A stretch of DNA of 64,000 nucleotides from Pachysolen tannophilus NRRL Y-2460 (GCA_001661245.1 KV454018.1:501944-565943), one strand, 5' to 3'; numbered from the stretch's first letter, positions 21,707 to 33,557 are shown. The notes: a model not told the origin generated them from the sequence alone. Made by a program: numbers and translations.

Positions 21707-22779
21707 AAGATAGATAGATAGATAGATAAATGGATGGATGGGGATCACTTTGTCACTTTGTCACTTTGTGAGTTTCTCAAGAAAAAGTCAACAAATTGTG
21801 TAATCTTAAAAATTAACATTACAATTCAATCATCACAGTTTTTTCTTTGCTTGTTCTTTGTTTTTTTTTTTCTTGTTTTTATGTTTTTTTGATATCTTAC
21901 TGAACGACCTTCTTGTATTGTCATTTTCTCTTTTATCTTTTTATCAAAAAAAAAAAAAAAAAAAAAAAAGTTTTTCTAAAATTTCTTCCTGTTTTTGTTT
22001 TACTTTGTTCTTACCGTAATCCGGATTTGTTTTTTAATTTTTAATTTCCGGTGTCGTGTCCTTCTTTCCTTTCACCCTCTTTTTTTTTTTATTTTTTTTT
22101 TTTTTTTTTTGGTTCTCTTTGTTCGAAAAAGGTAGTTTTTTTTTTCTCCGCTGTTCTTGGAAATTCATTTTTTATTTGTTGTTGTTGTTGTTGTTGTTAT
22201 TGTTGTGTTTCTGTTTTGGGTGAAACACGGTCAGTTCACCGAGTGTTTCCTATTACAGTAATATCTGTGACAATTATTTCGGCCAACTCACCTTTTTCAT
22301 TTCCATAAACAGTATAAATGTGGCAATTCTAATCTTTTTAATTTTTAATTTTAAACGTATGTATTATTTAACGACGATAACTTAAAAAGAAAATAATAGA
22401 TCATTATCATCATCTTTTAACGTGTGATAGAAAATTCTAGAGATAGATAAATAGATATTTTTAAAGAATTTAAGAATTGTAAAGATACATTCAACAAAGT
22501 CTTTGTTTTACAATTACAAGAAATTAAAAGTAGGAAAAAATAAAACAAAAAAAAGTATTTAAACACTTAAATTTGACACTTACTAAATTTTTATAAAGAA
22601 AAAAGAAAAAGAAAAAAAAATTTTAAACTTTTTGTTTATAATCTGGGTTTGTAATATGATGATATAAAAGAAAGAAAAGAAAAGGAAAAAAAAAAAAAAA
22701 ACACGGTATTATTTATATTAATATAAAATTAAAAAGAAAGAAAGAAAGAAAGAAAAATAAAAAAGCTGCTGAGTTGTAA
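21707..22779. other. 1.1-kb divergent promoter region, LAP2 / ITR1
   Basis: It is rich in poly(T) and poly(A) tracts (for example 21950-21969, 22081-22110, 22688-22700), with a (TTG)n run at 22177-22198 and a GATA(AGAT)n run near 21708-21726. I searched for the inositol-response element CATGTGAAAT and did not see it. No gene is evident; the T-rich frames here encode only low-complexity peptides. Confidence 0.5.
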
Positions 22780-24483
22780 ATGGAAGAACAAAAAGATTAT
22801 CAAGCTGGAACTTTTACAATAAATATGGTAAATAGTGATTTTTCAGGTGATGATGATATAGTAGTGCCTGTGAAAACAAGTGATGAATCTATTATCAATA
22901 GAGATACTGTACTTAAACCAAAAGATGATGAAGATAATACTTCTATGTTAATGACTTTCCATGACTCGAAACCTTCTGTTTTAGTTGTTGTATTGACTTT
23001 TGTTGCATCAATTTCTGGTTTTATGTTTGGTTATGATACTGGTTATATTTCTTCTGCATTGGTTGCAATTGGAACTGATTTTGGAAAAACTTTAACTTAT
23101 GGAGAAAAAGAATTAATTACATCTGCAACTTCTTTAGGTGCTTTGATTTCTTCAATTATAGCAGGTCTTTCAGCAGATATAGTAGGTAGAAGACCAGTTA
23201 TAATGTCATCAAATATTTTATTTATTGTTGGTAGTGCTATACAATGTGGTGCTCATTCACTTTGGGTTATGATTGGTGGTAGATTTGTTATGGGTTTTGG
23301 TGTTGGTATTGGATCCTTAGTTGCTCCTTTATATATAAGTGAATTGGCTCCTACCAAATATAGAGGTAGATTAGTTATAATCAATTGTTTGGCAATTACT
23401 GGAGGTCAATTAATTGCTTATGCTATTGGTGCAGGTCTAACCCAAGTTAATAATGGTTGGAGGATTCTTGTTGGACTTTCAATAATCCCACCTTTAGTTC
23501 AATTAGTTACTTTTTTCTTTTTACCTGATACTCCAAGATTTTTAATTTCAAAAGGTAAAATTGATGAAGCTGAAAAAGTTTTGAAAAAAACTTATAATTC
23601 TGCAAGTGATGATTTAATTAAAACTAAAATTGAAGAATTAAATAATTTAAATAAAATTTTACCAGGAAATAACCCATTACAAAAAACATGGAATGGTATT
23701 AAAGAAATTCATAGAGTCCCTTCAAATTTTAGAGGATTAATCATTGCATGTGGTTTACAAGGTATTCAACAATTTACAGGTTGGAATTCTTTAATGTATT
23801 TTTCTAGTACCATTTTTGAAGCAATTGGTTTTCAAGACTCAACTGCTGTTTCAATTATAATTGCAGGAACAAATTTCATTTTCACCATTGTTGCATTTTT
23901 CGTTATAGATAGAGTTGGACGTCGTCGTATCTTACTTATTGGTATACCAGGTATGATAATCATGTTGGTTTTATGTTCTATTTCATTCCATTTCATAGAT
24001 ATAACTTTCTCAGGTTCTACCGCTGTGATAGACAATTCAGATGGTTCTGTATCTGGTTGGGGTATAGTCGTTATAGTTGCCATGATTTGCTTTGCTGCTT
24101 CTTACGCTGTTGGTATTGGTAATGTTCCATGGCAACAAAGTGAATTATTCCCACAATCAGTTAGAGCTGTTGGTGCTTCTTACGCAACTGCTACTAACTG
24201 GGCAGGTTCATTGGTTATTGCATCTACATTCTTGACAATGTTACAAAACATCACACCAACTGGTACATTTGCCCTCTTTGCAGCAATTGGTGTTGTATCA
24301 TTAGTATTTGTCATATTCTGCTATCCTGAATTATCTAACTTGGAATTAGAAGAAGTTCAACAAGTACTTACTGGAGGTTTCAATATCGTTGCTTCCCAAA
24401 AATTGGCTAAAGCACAACGTCTTTCATCTAAAGAAATTGATGTCGAAAAAAAATCTACAGGTGAAGCATTTATTAAAGTATAA
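22780..24483 (+). CDS. ITR1: Myo-inositol/proton symporter, tandem copy 1
   Basis: 567 residues, a major-facilitator sugar-porter with twelve predicted membrane segments. The match to yeast Itr1/Itr2 is strong: [18 protein letters not shown] in the first segment, [20 protein letters not shown] with YRGRLV, the [11 protein letters not shown] block, [11 protein letters not shown], and [20 protein letters not shown]. Itr proteins import myo-inositol for phosphatidylinositol synthesis. The N-terminal 70 residues are acidic and hydrophilic, as in Itr proteins, where cytosolic tails control turnover. It lies 349 bp upstream of a second member in the same direction, so the two arose by tandem duplication. 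Which of them corresponds to ITR1 or ITR2 of S. cerevisiae cannot be told from this; the numbering is only a label. Confidence 0.93.
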   Translation: MEEQKDYQAGTFTINMVNSDFSGDDDIVVPVKTSDESIINRDTVLKPKDDEDNTSMLMTFHDSKPSVLVVVLTFVASISGFMFGYDTGYISSALVAIGTDFGKTLTYGEKELITSATSLGALISSIIAGLSADIVGRRPVIMSSNILFIVGSAIQCGAHSLWVMIGGRFVMGFGVGIGSLVAPLYISELAPTKYRGRLVIINCLAITGGQLIAYAIGAGLTQVNNGWRILVGLSIIPPLVQLVTFFFLPDTPRFLISKGKIDEAEKVLKKTYNSASDDLIKTKIEELNNLNKILPGNNPLQKTWNGIKEIHRVPSNFRGLIIACGLQGIQQFTGWNSLMYFSSTIFEAIGFQDSTAVSIIIAGTNFIFTIVAFFVIDRVGRRRILLIGIPGMIIMLVLCSISFHFIDITFSGSTAVIDNSDGSVSGWGIVVIVAMICFAASYAVGIGNVPWQQSELFPQSVRAVGASYATATNWAGSLVIASTFLTMLQNITPTGTFALFAAIGVVSLVFVIFCYPELSNLELEEVQQVLTGGFNIVASQKLAKAQRLSSKEIDVEKKSTGEAFIKV

Positions 24484-24832
24484 ATTTATAATCTAAAATG
24501 TTACTCTCATTTCCTTCTTTTATTCTCTTAGTTTGACAATAGAATGCTAATATAATATTTAATTTATTCCTTATTCAAATGATTTAAAATCTAGAATAGT
24601 ATAATAGTAGTACCCATTCGTCGTAGCATTTAATTAATTATATAAAGTTTTATCTCTTTTGTGGTGGTGAAGATTTTCTGCTGGAGTTAATTTTTTTTTC
24701 TTTTTTTTTGATTTTTTTTTTATTTTATTTGTTTTTATAATTATTATAAATAAACAACCAGAATCATTCATTAAAGAATACATCATTTGATTATTTGTTT
24801 TTTGTTTTTTTGTGGTGTTATTGTTTGAAGTT
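24484..24832. other. Spacer between the two inositol transporters
   Basis: AT-rich, T-run-rich spacer with no gene. It must hold the terminator of the first transporter and the promoter of the second. No inositol-response element recognised. Confidence 0.5.
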
Positions 24833-26632
24833 ATGAACAGTGGTGAAAACCATTATCAGGAAGGTATAATTGACAGTGATAGAAATTTAATTTATAAAAA
24901 GAGACATGATGTACAAAACAGTGATAATATAGTTGGTGATGATGATGAAACTAATTTTAATTCTTCCACACAGAATCTGAGGTTCATAAACGCTACCGAA
25001 ACAGAAGAAGATCTTAATCACAATTCTACGCTAACGGCATTTGATGATCTGAAACCTTCATCCTTGGTGGTGGTTTTAACTTTTCTTGCATCAATTTCTG
25101 GATTTATGTTTGGATATGATACTGGTTATATTTCATCTGCAATTGTAACTATTGGTAATGATTTAGGTAAAGAATTGACTTATGGTGAAAAAGAAATTAT
25201 GACTTCTGCTACTTCGTTAGGTGCGTTAATTTCATCTACAATAGCAGGTATAATAGCAGATCTTATTGGTAGGAGAAAAGTTATTATGGGTTCTAATTTG
25301 TTATTTATATTGGGAGCTTTATTACAATGTGGGGCTCACTCTTTGACCGCCATGATCAGTGGAAGATTTATTATGGGACTTGGCGTTGGTATTGGTTCAT
25401 TGATAGCGCCTTTATATATAAGTGAACTTGCTCCAACGAATTATAGAGGAAGGTTAGTGGTAATCAATTGTTTAGCAATAACAGGTGGCCAATTAATCGC
25501 ATATGCTGTTGGTGCTGGTATATCAAGAGTAAAGAGTGGTTGGAGAATACTTGTGGGAATATCTCTTTTTCCTTCTGTTGTACAATTAATTATGTTTTTA
25601 TTTATGCCAGATACTCCAAGATTTTTAATCATGAAAAATAGATTAGAAGAAGCTTCTTCAATTTTACAACGTATTTATAAAAGTTCAGATCCTTCTTTGA
25701 TTGGTTCAAAAGTATATGAATTATCTTTGTTGAATAGTGAAATTCCTGGAAATAGTCTGTTAACTAGAACTAAAAATGGTTTTAAAGAAATTTTCCAAGT
25801 TCCCTCAAATTTAAGAGCTTTAATCATTGGCTGTGGTTTACAATTTTTTCAACAATTCACTGGTTGGAACGCTTTGATGTATTTTTCAGCAACCATCTTT
25901 GAAACTATTGGATTTAACAATCCTACCGTTGTTTCAATATTGGTTGCTGGAACCAATTTTATATTTACTATAGTTGCTTTCTTTGTAATTGATACTATCG
26001 GCCGCCGAAGTGTGTTGATGATTGGATTGCCTTGTATGATGATGGCCTTATTATTGTGTGCAATATCTTTTCAATTTTTAGGAATTAAATTTGAAGATTC
26101 ATCAGTCGCAGTTTCAACTTACCATTCACAAGAAGGGGACTTCTCTATTTGGAATGTTGTTGTTATCATATCTATGATCATATTTGCTGCAGGATATGCC
26201 ATTGGCATTGGAAATGTTCCTTGGCAGCAAAGCGAGTTATTTCCTCAATCTGTTAGAGGAATTGGAGCTTCATGTGCTACTACTACAAATTGGATAGGTT
26301 CATTAACTATTTCAGCAACTTTTTTAACGATGTTACAAAAAATTACTCCATCTGGTACATTTCTTTTATTTGCAATTATAACTTTTATCGCAATATTTTT
26401 TGTATATTTCTGTTACCCAGAGTTAACAGGCCTAGAATTGGAAGAAGTTCAAAATGTTCTCACTGGTGGGTTCAATATTGAAAAATCAATAGAAATGTCC
26501 CGCCACCACCGCACAAATACAGGTACCCAACACCATTTTGTTGATTATGATGGGGATGAGGCTGGTATATTAATAAACTCTGTAAGTGATTATACCTCGA
26601 ATCCAAAACTACCCTCAAATGTGATTTCTTGA
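24833..26632 (+). CDS. ITR2: Myo-inositol/proton symporter, tandem copy 2
   Basis: 599 residues from the ATG at 24833; a GTG-initiated reading seven codons upstream is not needed. It is closely similar to the preceding gene over all twelve membrane segments, with signatures [53 protein letters not shown] and [11 protein letters not shown]. The [15 protein letters not shown] block is, as far as I recall, identical to S. cerevisiae Itr1. It differs from copy 1 mainly in a longer acidic N-terminus with several possible ubiquitylation lysines and a longer, His-containing C-terminal tail, the regions that govern regulated endocytosis. The two copies may therefore differ in stability or expression more than in transport. 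One CTG codon (25049-25051) aligns with a Ser codon in copy 1. Confidence 0.93.
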   Translation: MNSGENHYQEGIIDSDRNLIYKKRHDVQNSDNIVGDDDETNFNSSTQNLRFINATETEEDLNHNSTLTAFDDLKPSSLVVVLTFLASISGFMFGYDTGYISSAIVTIGNDLGKELTYGEKEIMTSATSLGALISSTIAGIIADLIGRRKVIMGSNLLFILGALLQCGAHSLTAMISGRFIMGLGVGIGSLIAPLYISELAPTNYRGRLVVINCLAITGGQLIAYAVGAGISRVKSGWRILVGISLFPSVVQLIMFLFMPDTPRFLIMKNRLEEASSILQRIYKSSDPSLIGSKVYELSLLNSEIPGNSLLTRTKNGFKEIFQVPSNLRALIIGCGLQFFQQFTGWNALMYFSATIFETIGFNNPTVVSILVAGTNFIFTIVAFFVIDTIGRRSVLMIGLPCMMMALLLCAISFQFLGIKFEDSSVAVSTYHSQEGDFSIWNVVVIISMIIFAAGYAIGIGNVPWQQSELFPQSVRGIGASCATTTNWIGSLTISATFLTMLQKITPSGTFLLFAIITFIAIFFVYFCYPELTGLELEEVQNVLTGGFNIEKSIEMSRHHRTNTGTQHHFVDYDGDEAGILINSVSDYTSNPKLPSNVIS

Positions 26633-26829
26633 AAAGAATTACAATATTTTAGAGTATTTTTAGGTTTTCGGGTTCTAATCGTTATGTTATTTAACGATCA
26701 ATCGTAAGTTTCTATTTACTCATTAATAAAAGCTTTTGATTAAAAAAAAAAAAAAATCCAAAAACAGTAAAAGTACAAATTAAAAACAACAAAACAAAGA
26801 AAGCATTATTATAAATACACAGTTAAACA

Positions 26830-28587
26830 TTACGGTAAGATATACTTACTCTTGTAAACCCAATCATGTCCTTCCAATTTCACTCCAAATGATTTCACTA
26901 ACTTAAACCAAGTCTCACTTCTGGAAATGTCTTTTTTTCTATTTGGTCCTTTAGTAGCCCAAAATTTGGCTGACTCCACCATCGCCTCTATGAATCCTAA
27001 AGCAGCAGATTTCTCAATGAATTTGATCCCATAATTCTCGTCTCTTTCTGTTCCCCATCCATTTATATATGATTTTCCGACTTCAAATAATGTTGATGAT
27101 AATGGTTCTAGTGGTTTCTGAGGAAAATCCTGAGTTGTCAATGTGGAAGGATCTACTTCAAATTCAAAATCTTTTGATTCGGAGTCTACATCCACACCTT
27201 TGCAAAGCCAAGAAAAAGATACCTTTTCGTTCCTTCTTACGCCATACCCGTATCTCAAAGATAGTCCATACAATAACATTGCATCTTTATTTCCCTGATT
27301 TGCGGCGAGTTTTAACTGATAAGATGCTTCTTCAGCATTACCTTGCTTTTTCAAAGAAATTGCCAACGACACTCTCTGTTCAGGGGTTATAGTCTTTTCA
27401 AGATTTGAATGATATTGAAGTTCCTTTTGGAAAGAATTTGGGTTATGATGAATTCCGCTAGAACAAGAAAAAGAAGAAGATAATGGTGACAATGGTGACA
27501 CCAAAGAATGGTTTATTTTTGGTTTGTAATTGGAAGTTGAACTTGGTACTGTCCCGGATAACAGCAGACTATCTGACCTTTTATGACTTTTATAATCGTA
27601 GAAATCAAATTCATTATTACCATTAATTAATTCAGTTGGATTAGAGAGTGAATGATAATGACTTGGTGTTCTTCTCAGAACATCGGTGGAAGTTTCGAGG
27701 TACGGCTGAAACTCCAAGTTATTCAATGTAGGAAATCTTGATGATAATGGGGATATTTCCGGACCAAAAGAAGGATCATTTTTAGCAATTTGAGGTATAC
27801 TATTGCTGCTTCTACTACCATTAAGAGGGAAAGGACGACTGCGGCTAAGTGAACTGGTGGACCAATATGGAGTAACGGGTGAATTTTTTTCATTTTCAAA
27901 ATCATCAAATGATTCAGTCTGTGATGACAGATACATGCAATTTTTGTTAGTAGATATAATACTTGAAGAGTTAGATTCTTCAATACATGAAGTAAAAGAT
28001 TCTGATGAAACTGATTCTTGTTCTGTTGGTCTATATTTTGGTTTGATGAATCTTCGTTGTAAAGAAGGAAACTTATCTGCGGAAGCATAATTTTGAATGA
28101 TAGGTTTCCGTGTTGTTTCCTTTTTCTTTTCTTTTTGATCTGGTGTCTTATCTAAAGATGAAGTTGAAATAATTGTTTCTAAAGGTAAGGCTGGTAATTC
28201 TTTATCATTAGGACTTTTCTTGGTTCGTATATTTTCATATCCTTGTCTATTATTGTTTGCTGATTCGTTAACTTTCTTCCAGTCAATTTCTTTTTCTATT
28301 TCATCCAATCCTAAATGGTCTAATAATCTCCCTGTAGTAGAAACTGATTCTATAGAAACCATACTAAATCTTTTATCCAAGACATTTGAACCATCTAAAA
28401 TATCACAATGTTCTCCCAGTTGTAATTTTTTTCTCAATTCTAACTTCTCCAATGGTGATACTGTCAAGACATCGTTATTTCCTGATAAAATTGGTTTTAC
28501 AGAAATTTGTAAATTATTGTTATTGTTATCCTCAGTAGTAGGGCTGAACCCATACCCAGTTGTAACCCGATATTTTGTTATAGGCAT
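26830..28587 (-). CDS. Sel1-repeat protein of the Dsf2/Nif1 type
   Basis: 585 residues from the ATG at 28587 (MPITKYRVTTGYGFSP); a TTG eight codons upstream is not the start. The first 400 residues are Ser/Pro-rich and probably disordered. The C-terminal 200 hold TPR-like Sel1 repeats: RVSLAISLKKQGNAEEASYQ, ANQGNKDAMLLYGLSLRYGY and FEVGKSYINGWGTERDENYG with IKFIEKSAALG. The architecture of a long low-complexity N-terminus with C-terminal Sel1 repeats resembles yeast Dsf2, S. pombe Nif1 (an inhibitor of the Cdr1 mitotic kinase) and, more distantly, the chitin-synthase activator Skt5/Chs4. It lacks the C-terminal CaaX motif of Skt5, ending KYILP. The assignment within this superfamily is tentative. 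Confidence 0.6.
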   Translation of the reverse strand: MPITKYRVTTGYGFSPTTEDNNNNNLQISVKPILSGNNDVLTVSPLEKLELRKKLQLGEHCDILDGSNVLDKRFSMVSIESVSTTGRLLDHLGLDEIEKEIDWKKVNESANNNRQGYENIRTKKSPNDKELPALPLETIISTSSLDKTPDQKEKKKETTRKPIIQNYASADKFPSLQRRFIKPKYRPTEQESVSSESFTSCIEESNSSSIISTNKNCMYLSSQTESFDDFENEKNSPVTPYWSTSSLSRSRPFPLNGSRSSNSIPQIAKNDPSFGPEISPLSSRFPTLNNLEFQPYLETSTDVLRRTPSHYHSLSNPTELINGNNEFDFYDYKSHKRSDSLLLSGTVPSSTSNYKPKINHSLVSPLSPLSSSFSCSSGIHHNPNSFQKELQYHSNLEKTITPEQRVSLAISLKKQGNAEEASYQLKLAANQGNKDAMLLYGLSLRYGYGVRRNEKVSFSWLCKGVDVDSESKDFEFEVDPSTLTTQDFPQKPLEPLSSTLFEVGKSYINGWGTERDENYGIKFIEKSAALGFIEAMVESAKFWATKGPNRKKDISRSETWFKLVKSFGVKLEGHDWVYKSKYILP

Positions 28588-29446
28588 ATTAATTTTTTTT
28601 TTTACTTTCAATAAAATACATGTAAAAAAATTTCGCTTTTCCTTACTTCAAAGTTTCTTTACTCTAATACATTTGTGATATATATCATAATCTTAAACCA
28701 ACAACAACAATAACAATAACAAGATATATTTTCTTATTATAACTTTGGTGAGTTCTAATTTTATCACACTGCTGTTTTTGTTTTGATGATCTTCTCTTTC
28801 CAAGACGCGAAAATATACTTCTAACTTGAACGTGCACTACTCTGTCCGAATTAGGAAATTTTTATTTTTTAAACTAGTTGATGATGATATCATATAATAT
28901 TTAACCCATAACCCATAAACTATAACCCATCGACCGGTAATCTACAAAGTATTCATCCAATCAAGTAATTAAAACTTCGATTAATAATATCCCTTTGGTG
29001 AAAAACAAATAACTATCCAAAAAAAAAAATTAAAATAAAATAAAATAAATATATAAAAACTTGATGATCTAATCCGATAAAATAATATATATAAGAAAAA
29101 CTAAAACTCAAAAAGAGGAAAAATTCATATAAACTTCCAAACTAGAGCTAAACTTATTAACAAAATTAGCAAAGCAAAAGCAAAATAAAATAAAAGCATG
29201 GTATCTCTAGTTTTTTGACTTCTATAGGTTAAATTCTTCTTTTTGGTAATTTTTTAAGACTTTTCTTTTTTTTTGTTTTAGGAAAAAAAATCAAAACCAT
29301 GACTTTTCTCTCTTTTAGCTGGAAAAAACACATGAAACGCGAAAAAGAAAAAAGAAAAAAGAAAAAAAAAATGACTAAAAAACCAAAAACCTACCAACCA
29401 TCAATAGTTTAATACTGAAGCATATAATATAAAAATCAAAATCAAA
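28588..29446. other. Intergenic region upstream of the Sel1-repeat gene
   Basis: AT-rich spacer of 859 bp. At 28902-28932 there is a short array of AACCCAT units (AACCCATAACCCATAAACT, then AACCCATCG), similar to Rap1/Tbf1-type promoter sequence. The rest is A/T tracts and the SOK1 3' flank. No gene seen. Confidence 0.45.
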
Positions 29447-31783
29447 TTATGATTTTGAAATAGCAGCTGTATAATAAGAACCAAAAACATTCCAGTGAAA
29501 ATTAACTAGAGTTGAAAGTCTTAAACCTAATGCATGTAATTCTTCTAAAGTGCCTAATTTCTTATTTTGACTTTTATTGTCAGCAGAATTGGTTGAATCA
29601 GTACTAGAAGTAGTTGAAGTTGCGGTTAAACATTTCTTATTAATATTGACTGACCTTAAAACACTACCTATATTTGAACTACCACCACTTACAGGTATTG
29701 GAATATCATTAGGTGAAATTTCTTTTGTATTCGAATTACTTGAATCAGTGTTTTCATTGACAATAACAGCTAACTGATCAAATATTCTTTGTTCCATTAA
29801 TCCATAAACTTCAGATGAAGGTTGTGTTTGTACTATTAACCAGTTGAAACCAAAATCAACTAAGCTTTCAGGCGGTGTAATAAAATCTTGTGATATTGAT
29901 GAAATTGAAGGTTTTGAAGGATCATTACAAGCTCTCTTAGCCAACTGCAAAGCAAGCGATGAAACGTTTCTGGTCCATTTTACATTTCCGTTTTCATCAG
30001 TAACAATTGCTAGTATTTCTCTTTTCAATGACTCTATATTTTCTTTAGAAATTGCCTTAGCCCTATATGAAGCTGATTTTGAATATTGAAATAACATTTG
30101 TTTGTATAATACAATACACAACTGCAAACAAACTAATTGTCTAATATCTGCTCTTAATAACACTAATCTTGCATGATCAAATGCCAATGATGATGGGAAT
30201 GATGTTACCATGTTACGACAGGATAACAACTTTAAAATGGAAACTGTACAAATATTTTTCAACTTCACTGTCTTTTCTTTTTTAGATTCATGCAGAGTAC
30301 AAAACCAGGCTATTGAATCAGATATATCCATCTTACAATGACTAATCATTTGGCTGAAATAATCTCTTTCAAATTCAACTGCTGTTTCAACCAATACTGG
30401 TCTTAAAGTTCTTATTTGGTGGTTAGCAACATCAAGTTTCATTGCTTCTAATATTGCAAATATCATTCTTAACCCATCAACCAATTTATCAACTGAACCT
30501 TCTTCTTGGGCCGCTACAAATTTTGATGTCATTTCGTCTACCCAAGAGTCTCTCATTGGAGCACAGTGTGATTTGAAAACTTCGGATAACCATTTGGCCA
30601 AAGAAACAAAATCAAATGCAAAATTTTTTAACTGTTGTACTAATAAATCATCATCCATGATATCATAAACTGCAGCTCTGTTTTTTGATGGAAGTAAACT
30701 TATTAAAATTTCTCTTAAAGTTGTAAATAAAATTGGTAATCTTGAAACAGATGTATTAAATTGTCTTTTTAATACATATTGTTCACATTCTTTCTTTATA
30801 TCATCCCAATATTTATCAACCATCATTTTCTTCTTACGTCCTCTTTCACCATCTAAATTTGGTCTAAATTGTAATTGTGGATCAAATAATATGTCATGTC
30901 TAAGTTGTGGGTTTTTTAAGATTTCATGTAAATCTATTTCTCTTAAACTTTGTAAATTAACTGGTGGCAATTGATGAGCTTGTGATGATTGTTGGAATGA
31001 TAACAACTTTGTTGGCTGTAATCCTTCTTTTGATGATGAAACGCATGATATATTTGGGAAAAAAGGTTGTTGTTGCGAAAACACTGTTGCCATCGATGGA
31101 ACTGCATTTACAACTGTTTGACTTGGCATTGTTAATTTATGACGACGATTTGAAGCATAAAAAATATTTGGTAACGATCTTGACCGGAAACGTCTCAAAT
31201 TCATTCTTCTAGTTTCATGATCATCTTGTTCTTTCTTTGATGAAGAAGTAGTGGTTGTTGTTGAAGATAACGTTGTTGTTTGATTTTTATTTGAAGACAA
31301 AATTGAAGGAGTTACTGATGATAGTGGCGTGGTTGAATTAAAGTTTAAAGTGGACGCCAATAATTTTGCATTAAAATTTCCCTTTTCTAAGGCAAATATT
31401 CTATTTGTATCATTAGAAACAGCTTGCCCAGCTACCGGTGTATTTGACGTTGTTGTTGGAACATTTGTTTGTTTTGAATGAGAAGCAAGTTTGGCACCAG
31501 AACTTACTATAGTAGTTGAAGGACTTATTGGTGTTGGTGATAATATTGATGACGCATTCGGTGTCTGAGCCTGTGTTTGTTTTGCCGATAAAGGCACTGA
31601 TGCATCCAACCTTGCTCTCTTACTGCTTTTATTGCTTTCAGAATCCGTTGACTCATTATCACTTGAAGAAGAAGAACTTGGCCTTTTATTTGTTGAGTCA
31701 AAAAATACCGGCCTAAACTGGTCCTCTGAAAATATTTGTTCTTGATTCTCTGTTTTCTGGTTATTAATCTGAGATGAATTCAT
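29447..31783 (-). CDS. SOK1: Sok1, Tcp11-family signalling protein
   Basis: 778 residues from a clear ATG. The first 270 residues are Ser/Thr/Gln-rich. The Tcp11 domain runs from about residue 275 to the end, opening with LREIDLHEILKNPQLRHDIL and the basic GERGRKKKMM, then TLREILISLLPSKNRAAVYD, DSWVDEMTSKFVAAQEEGS and a long helical repeat. In yeast SOK1 was found as a high-copy suppressor of loss of protein kinase A activity, and animal Tcp11 proteins act in cAMP-linked signalling; the molecular activity is not known. The gene is separated from URM1 by more than 9 kb of sequence without recognisable genes. One CTG codon encodes the position before His in CT-x-HESK. Confidence 0.9.
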   Translation of the reverse strand: MNSSQINNQKTENQEQIFSEDQFRPVFFDSTNKRPSSSSSSDNESTDSESNKSSKRARLDASVPLSAKQTQAQTPNASSILSPTPISPSTTIVSSGAKLASHSKQTNVPTTTSNTPVAGQAVSNDTNRIFALEKGNFNAKLLASTLNFNSTTPLSSVTPSILSSNKNQTTTLSSTTTTTSSSKKEQDDHETRRMNLRRFRSRSLPNIFYASNRRHKLTMPSQTVVNAVPSMATVFSQQQPFFPNISCVSSSKEGLQPTKLLSFQQSSQAHQLPPVNLQSLREIDLHEILKNPQLRHDILFDPQLQFRPNLDGERGRKKKMMVDKYWDDIKKECEQYVLKRQFNTSVSRLPILFTTLREILISLLPSKNRAAVYDIMDDDLLVQQLKNFAFDFVSLAKWLSEVFKSHCAPMRDSWVDEMTSKFVAAQEEGSVDKLVDGLRMIFAILEAMKLDVANHQIRTLRPVLVETAVEFERDYFSQMISHCKMDISDSIAWFCTLHESKKEKTVKLKNICTVSILKLLSCRNMVTSFPSSLAFDHARLVLLRADIRQLVCLQLCIVLYKQMLFQYSKSASYRAKAISKENIESLKREILAIVTDENGNVKWTRNVSSLALQLAKRACNDPSKPSISSISQDFITPPESLVDFGFNWLIVQTQPSSEVYGLMEQRIFDQLAVIVNENTDSSNSNTKEISPNDIPIPVSGGSSNIGSVLRSVNINKKCLTATSTTSSTDSTNSADNKSQNKKLGTLEELHALGLRLSTLVNFHWNVFGSYYTAAISKS

Positions 31784-32260
31784 TTTCCTTTTTCTTTTTT
31801 TTTTAAAAAATTATATGAAAAAAAAAAAAAAATTGATTATTAAATAAAAATTTCTCTGATCGTGATATCTAATAAGTAAAAGAGAAAGAAATAAAAAAAA
31901 TTAAATAAAAAAATGCAAACCCTTTTCTTTATACAAAAGGGTGGATGATATTAAAGCAAAAGATGAATAGTAATAGATAAGATAAAAAAAAAACCCAACC
32001 AAGAAAAAATCAAATAAACAAAATAAAAAGAAAAAAAGGAATAGTTATTAAATAAAATAAAGATAGAAAGAAACGAGAAAATGAATTAATTATATTTTAA
32101 AAAAAAAATGAGGTCCATACTAAAAAAGAAAAAAATAAAGAAAAAAAAAAAAAAAAAGAAAAATATATTGAAACTCTCAGGTAATATTTATTATATTGAC
32201 TTCCGTTAATTGTGTTGATGTACGTACATAGTAGTAGTAAGCATTTCTTTTTTTTCTTTT

Positions 32261-32316
<56 letters not shown>

Positions 32317-32780
32317 NNNNNNNNNNNNNNNNNNNNNNNNNNNNNNNNNNNNNNNNNNNNNNNNNNNNNNNNNNNNNNNNNNNNNNNNNNNNNNNNNNNN
32401 NNNNNNNNNNNNNNNNNNNNNNNNNNNNNNNNNNNNNNNNNNNNNNNNNNNNNNNNNNNNNNNNNNNNNNNNNNNNNNNNNNNNNNNNNNNNNNNNNNNN
32501 NNNNNNNNNNNNNNNNNNNNNNNNNNNNNNNNNNNNNNNNNNNNNNNNNNNNNNNNNNNNNNNNNNNNNNNNNNNNNNNNNNNNNNNNNNNNNNNNNNNN
32601 NNNNNNNNNNNNNNNNNNNNNNNNNNNNNNNNNNNNNNNNNNNNNNNNNNNNNNNNNNNNNNNNNNNNNNNNNNNNNNNNNNNNNNNNNNNNNNNNNNNN
32701 NNNNNNNNNNNNNNNNNNNNNNNNNNNNNNNNNNNNNNNNNNNNNNNNNNNNNNNNNNNNNNNNNNNNNNNNNNNNNNNN
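32317..32780. other. Assembly gap (464 N)
   Basis: 464 unknown bases, entered from the left through a run of more than 50 T and left through T/C-rich low-complexity sequence. The gap lies in a homopolymer that sequencing could not cross. Frames drawn through it are not genes. Confidence 0.99.
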
Positions 32781-33060
32781 TATTATTTTTCTTTTTTTTT
32801 CCTTTTCTTTTTTTTTTCTTTTCTTTTTTTTTTTTTTTTTTTTTTTGAGATCCCAAGCACGAGTCATGACTCAACTCACTAAGTAAAATGTAGTAAAACG
32901 TAGTAAAACTTAGTTGTAGAGTCAGGCGACACCACTAGTTGAGTAGTTAAGTAGTGCCGAAGAAAGAGAAAAAGTTTAAACTTTAAAGCAAGAATCAGTG
33001 TTATTGTCACGCTATGACGTGGGTAGTGGTAGCGGTTGGTGGTAGTGTAAGGACGTGGTT

Positions 33061-33099
33061 GTACGTGGTAGTACGTGGGTAGTACGTGAGTAGTACGTG
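33061..33099 (+). repeat. Helically phased GTACGTG array
   Basis: Four copies of GTACGTG at 33061, 33071, 33082 and 33093, spaced 10-11 bp, so all face the same side of the helix. Further GACGTGG copies lie at 33016 and 33052. About 130 bp to the left is a smaller GTAGTAAAAC repeat (32890-32911). The core resembles an E-box-like factor site and may be a distant SOK1 upstream element. Confidence 0.6.
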
Positions 33100-33545
33100 A
33101 TAGTATGTATAGAGTTTTAAAAGGATGACACATAAATATGACAGAATCTACTAGAATCGCTGATAGTAGGAAACAGCAAATAAAAATTGGTGAAGAAGTC
33201 AGCTAGCTAAGTGGCAAATGATAAATTTTATTTGCTTAACAAATAAAGTAATTATTATTAGAGAGAAAAAATGTATGTGTGTATGTAAGTTTCAGGATGA
33301 AAATAGAATAGAAAAATAATATCATTTAAAACAAATAAAAGAAAAAGATTTAAGATTTTTGTATGGACTGGTGAGACTTTAACCGTGGTAGAAAATTCTG
33401 AAATTTAAATTCTACAAATTCTACTTTTTGACAATTTTATGATTATTAAGATTTTCACTATCTTTTAAACAAAAAGAACATTCGAGTATTTTGAATTTAC
33501 TTGCTCCATCCAAGATAAGTATCAAGAGAAAACTAATTCATATGT

Positions 33546-33557
33546 ACGCGTACGCGT
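33546..33557. promoter_or_regulatory. Double MluI cell-cycle box palindrome
   Basis: ACGCGTACGCGT is a 12-bp palindrome made of two overlapping-style ACGCGT boxes, the binding site of MBF (Mbp1/Swi6) at G1/S genes in yeasts. There is no gene close by that it would obviously serve, so its function is uncertain. Confidence 0.4.

Noticed and set aside
24812-24832. GTG start upstream of the second inositol transporter
   Set aside because: Yeast genes rarely use GTG; the ATG at 24833 is seven codons downstream and gives a normal Itr N-terminus.
32097-32886. Long open frames across the N gap on both strands
   Set aside because: They consist of unknown bases plus Lys or Phe homopolymers from poly-A/T; there is no coding evidence.
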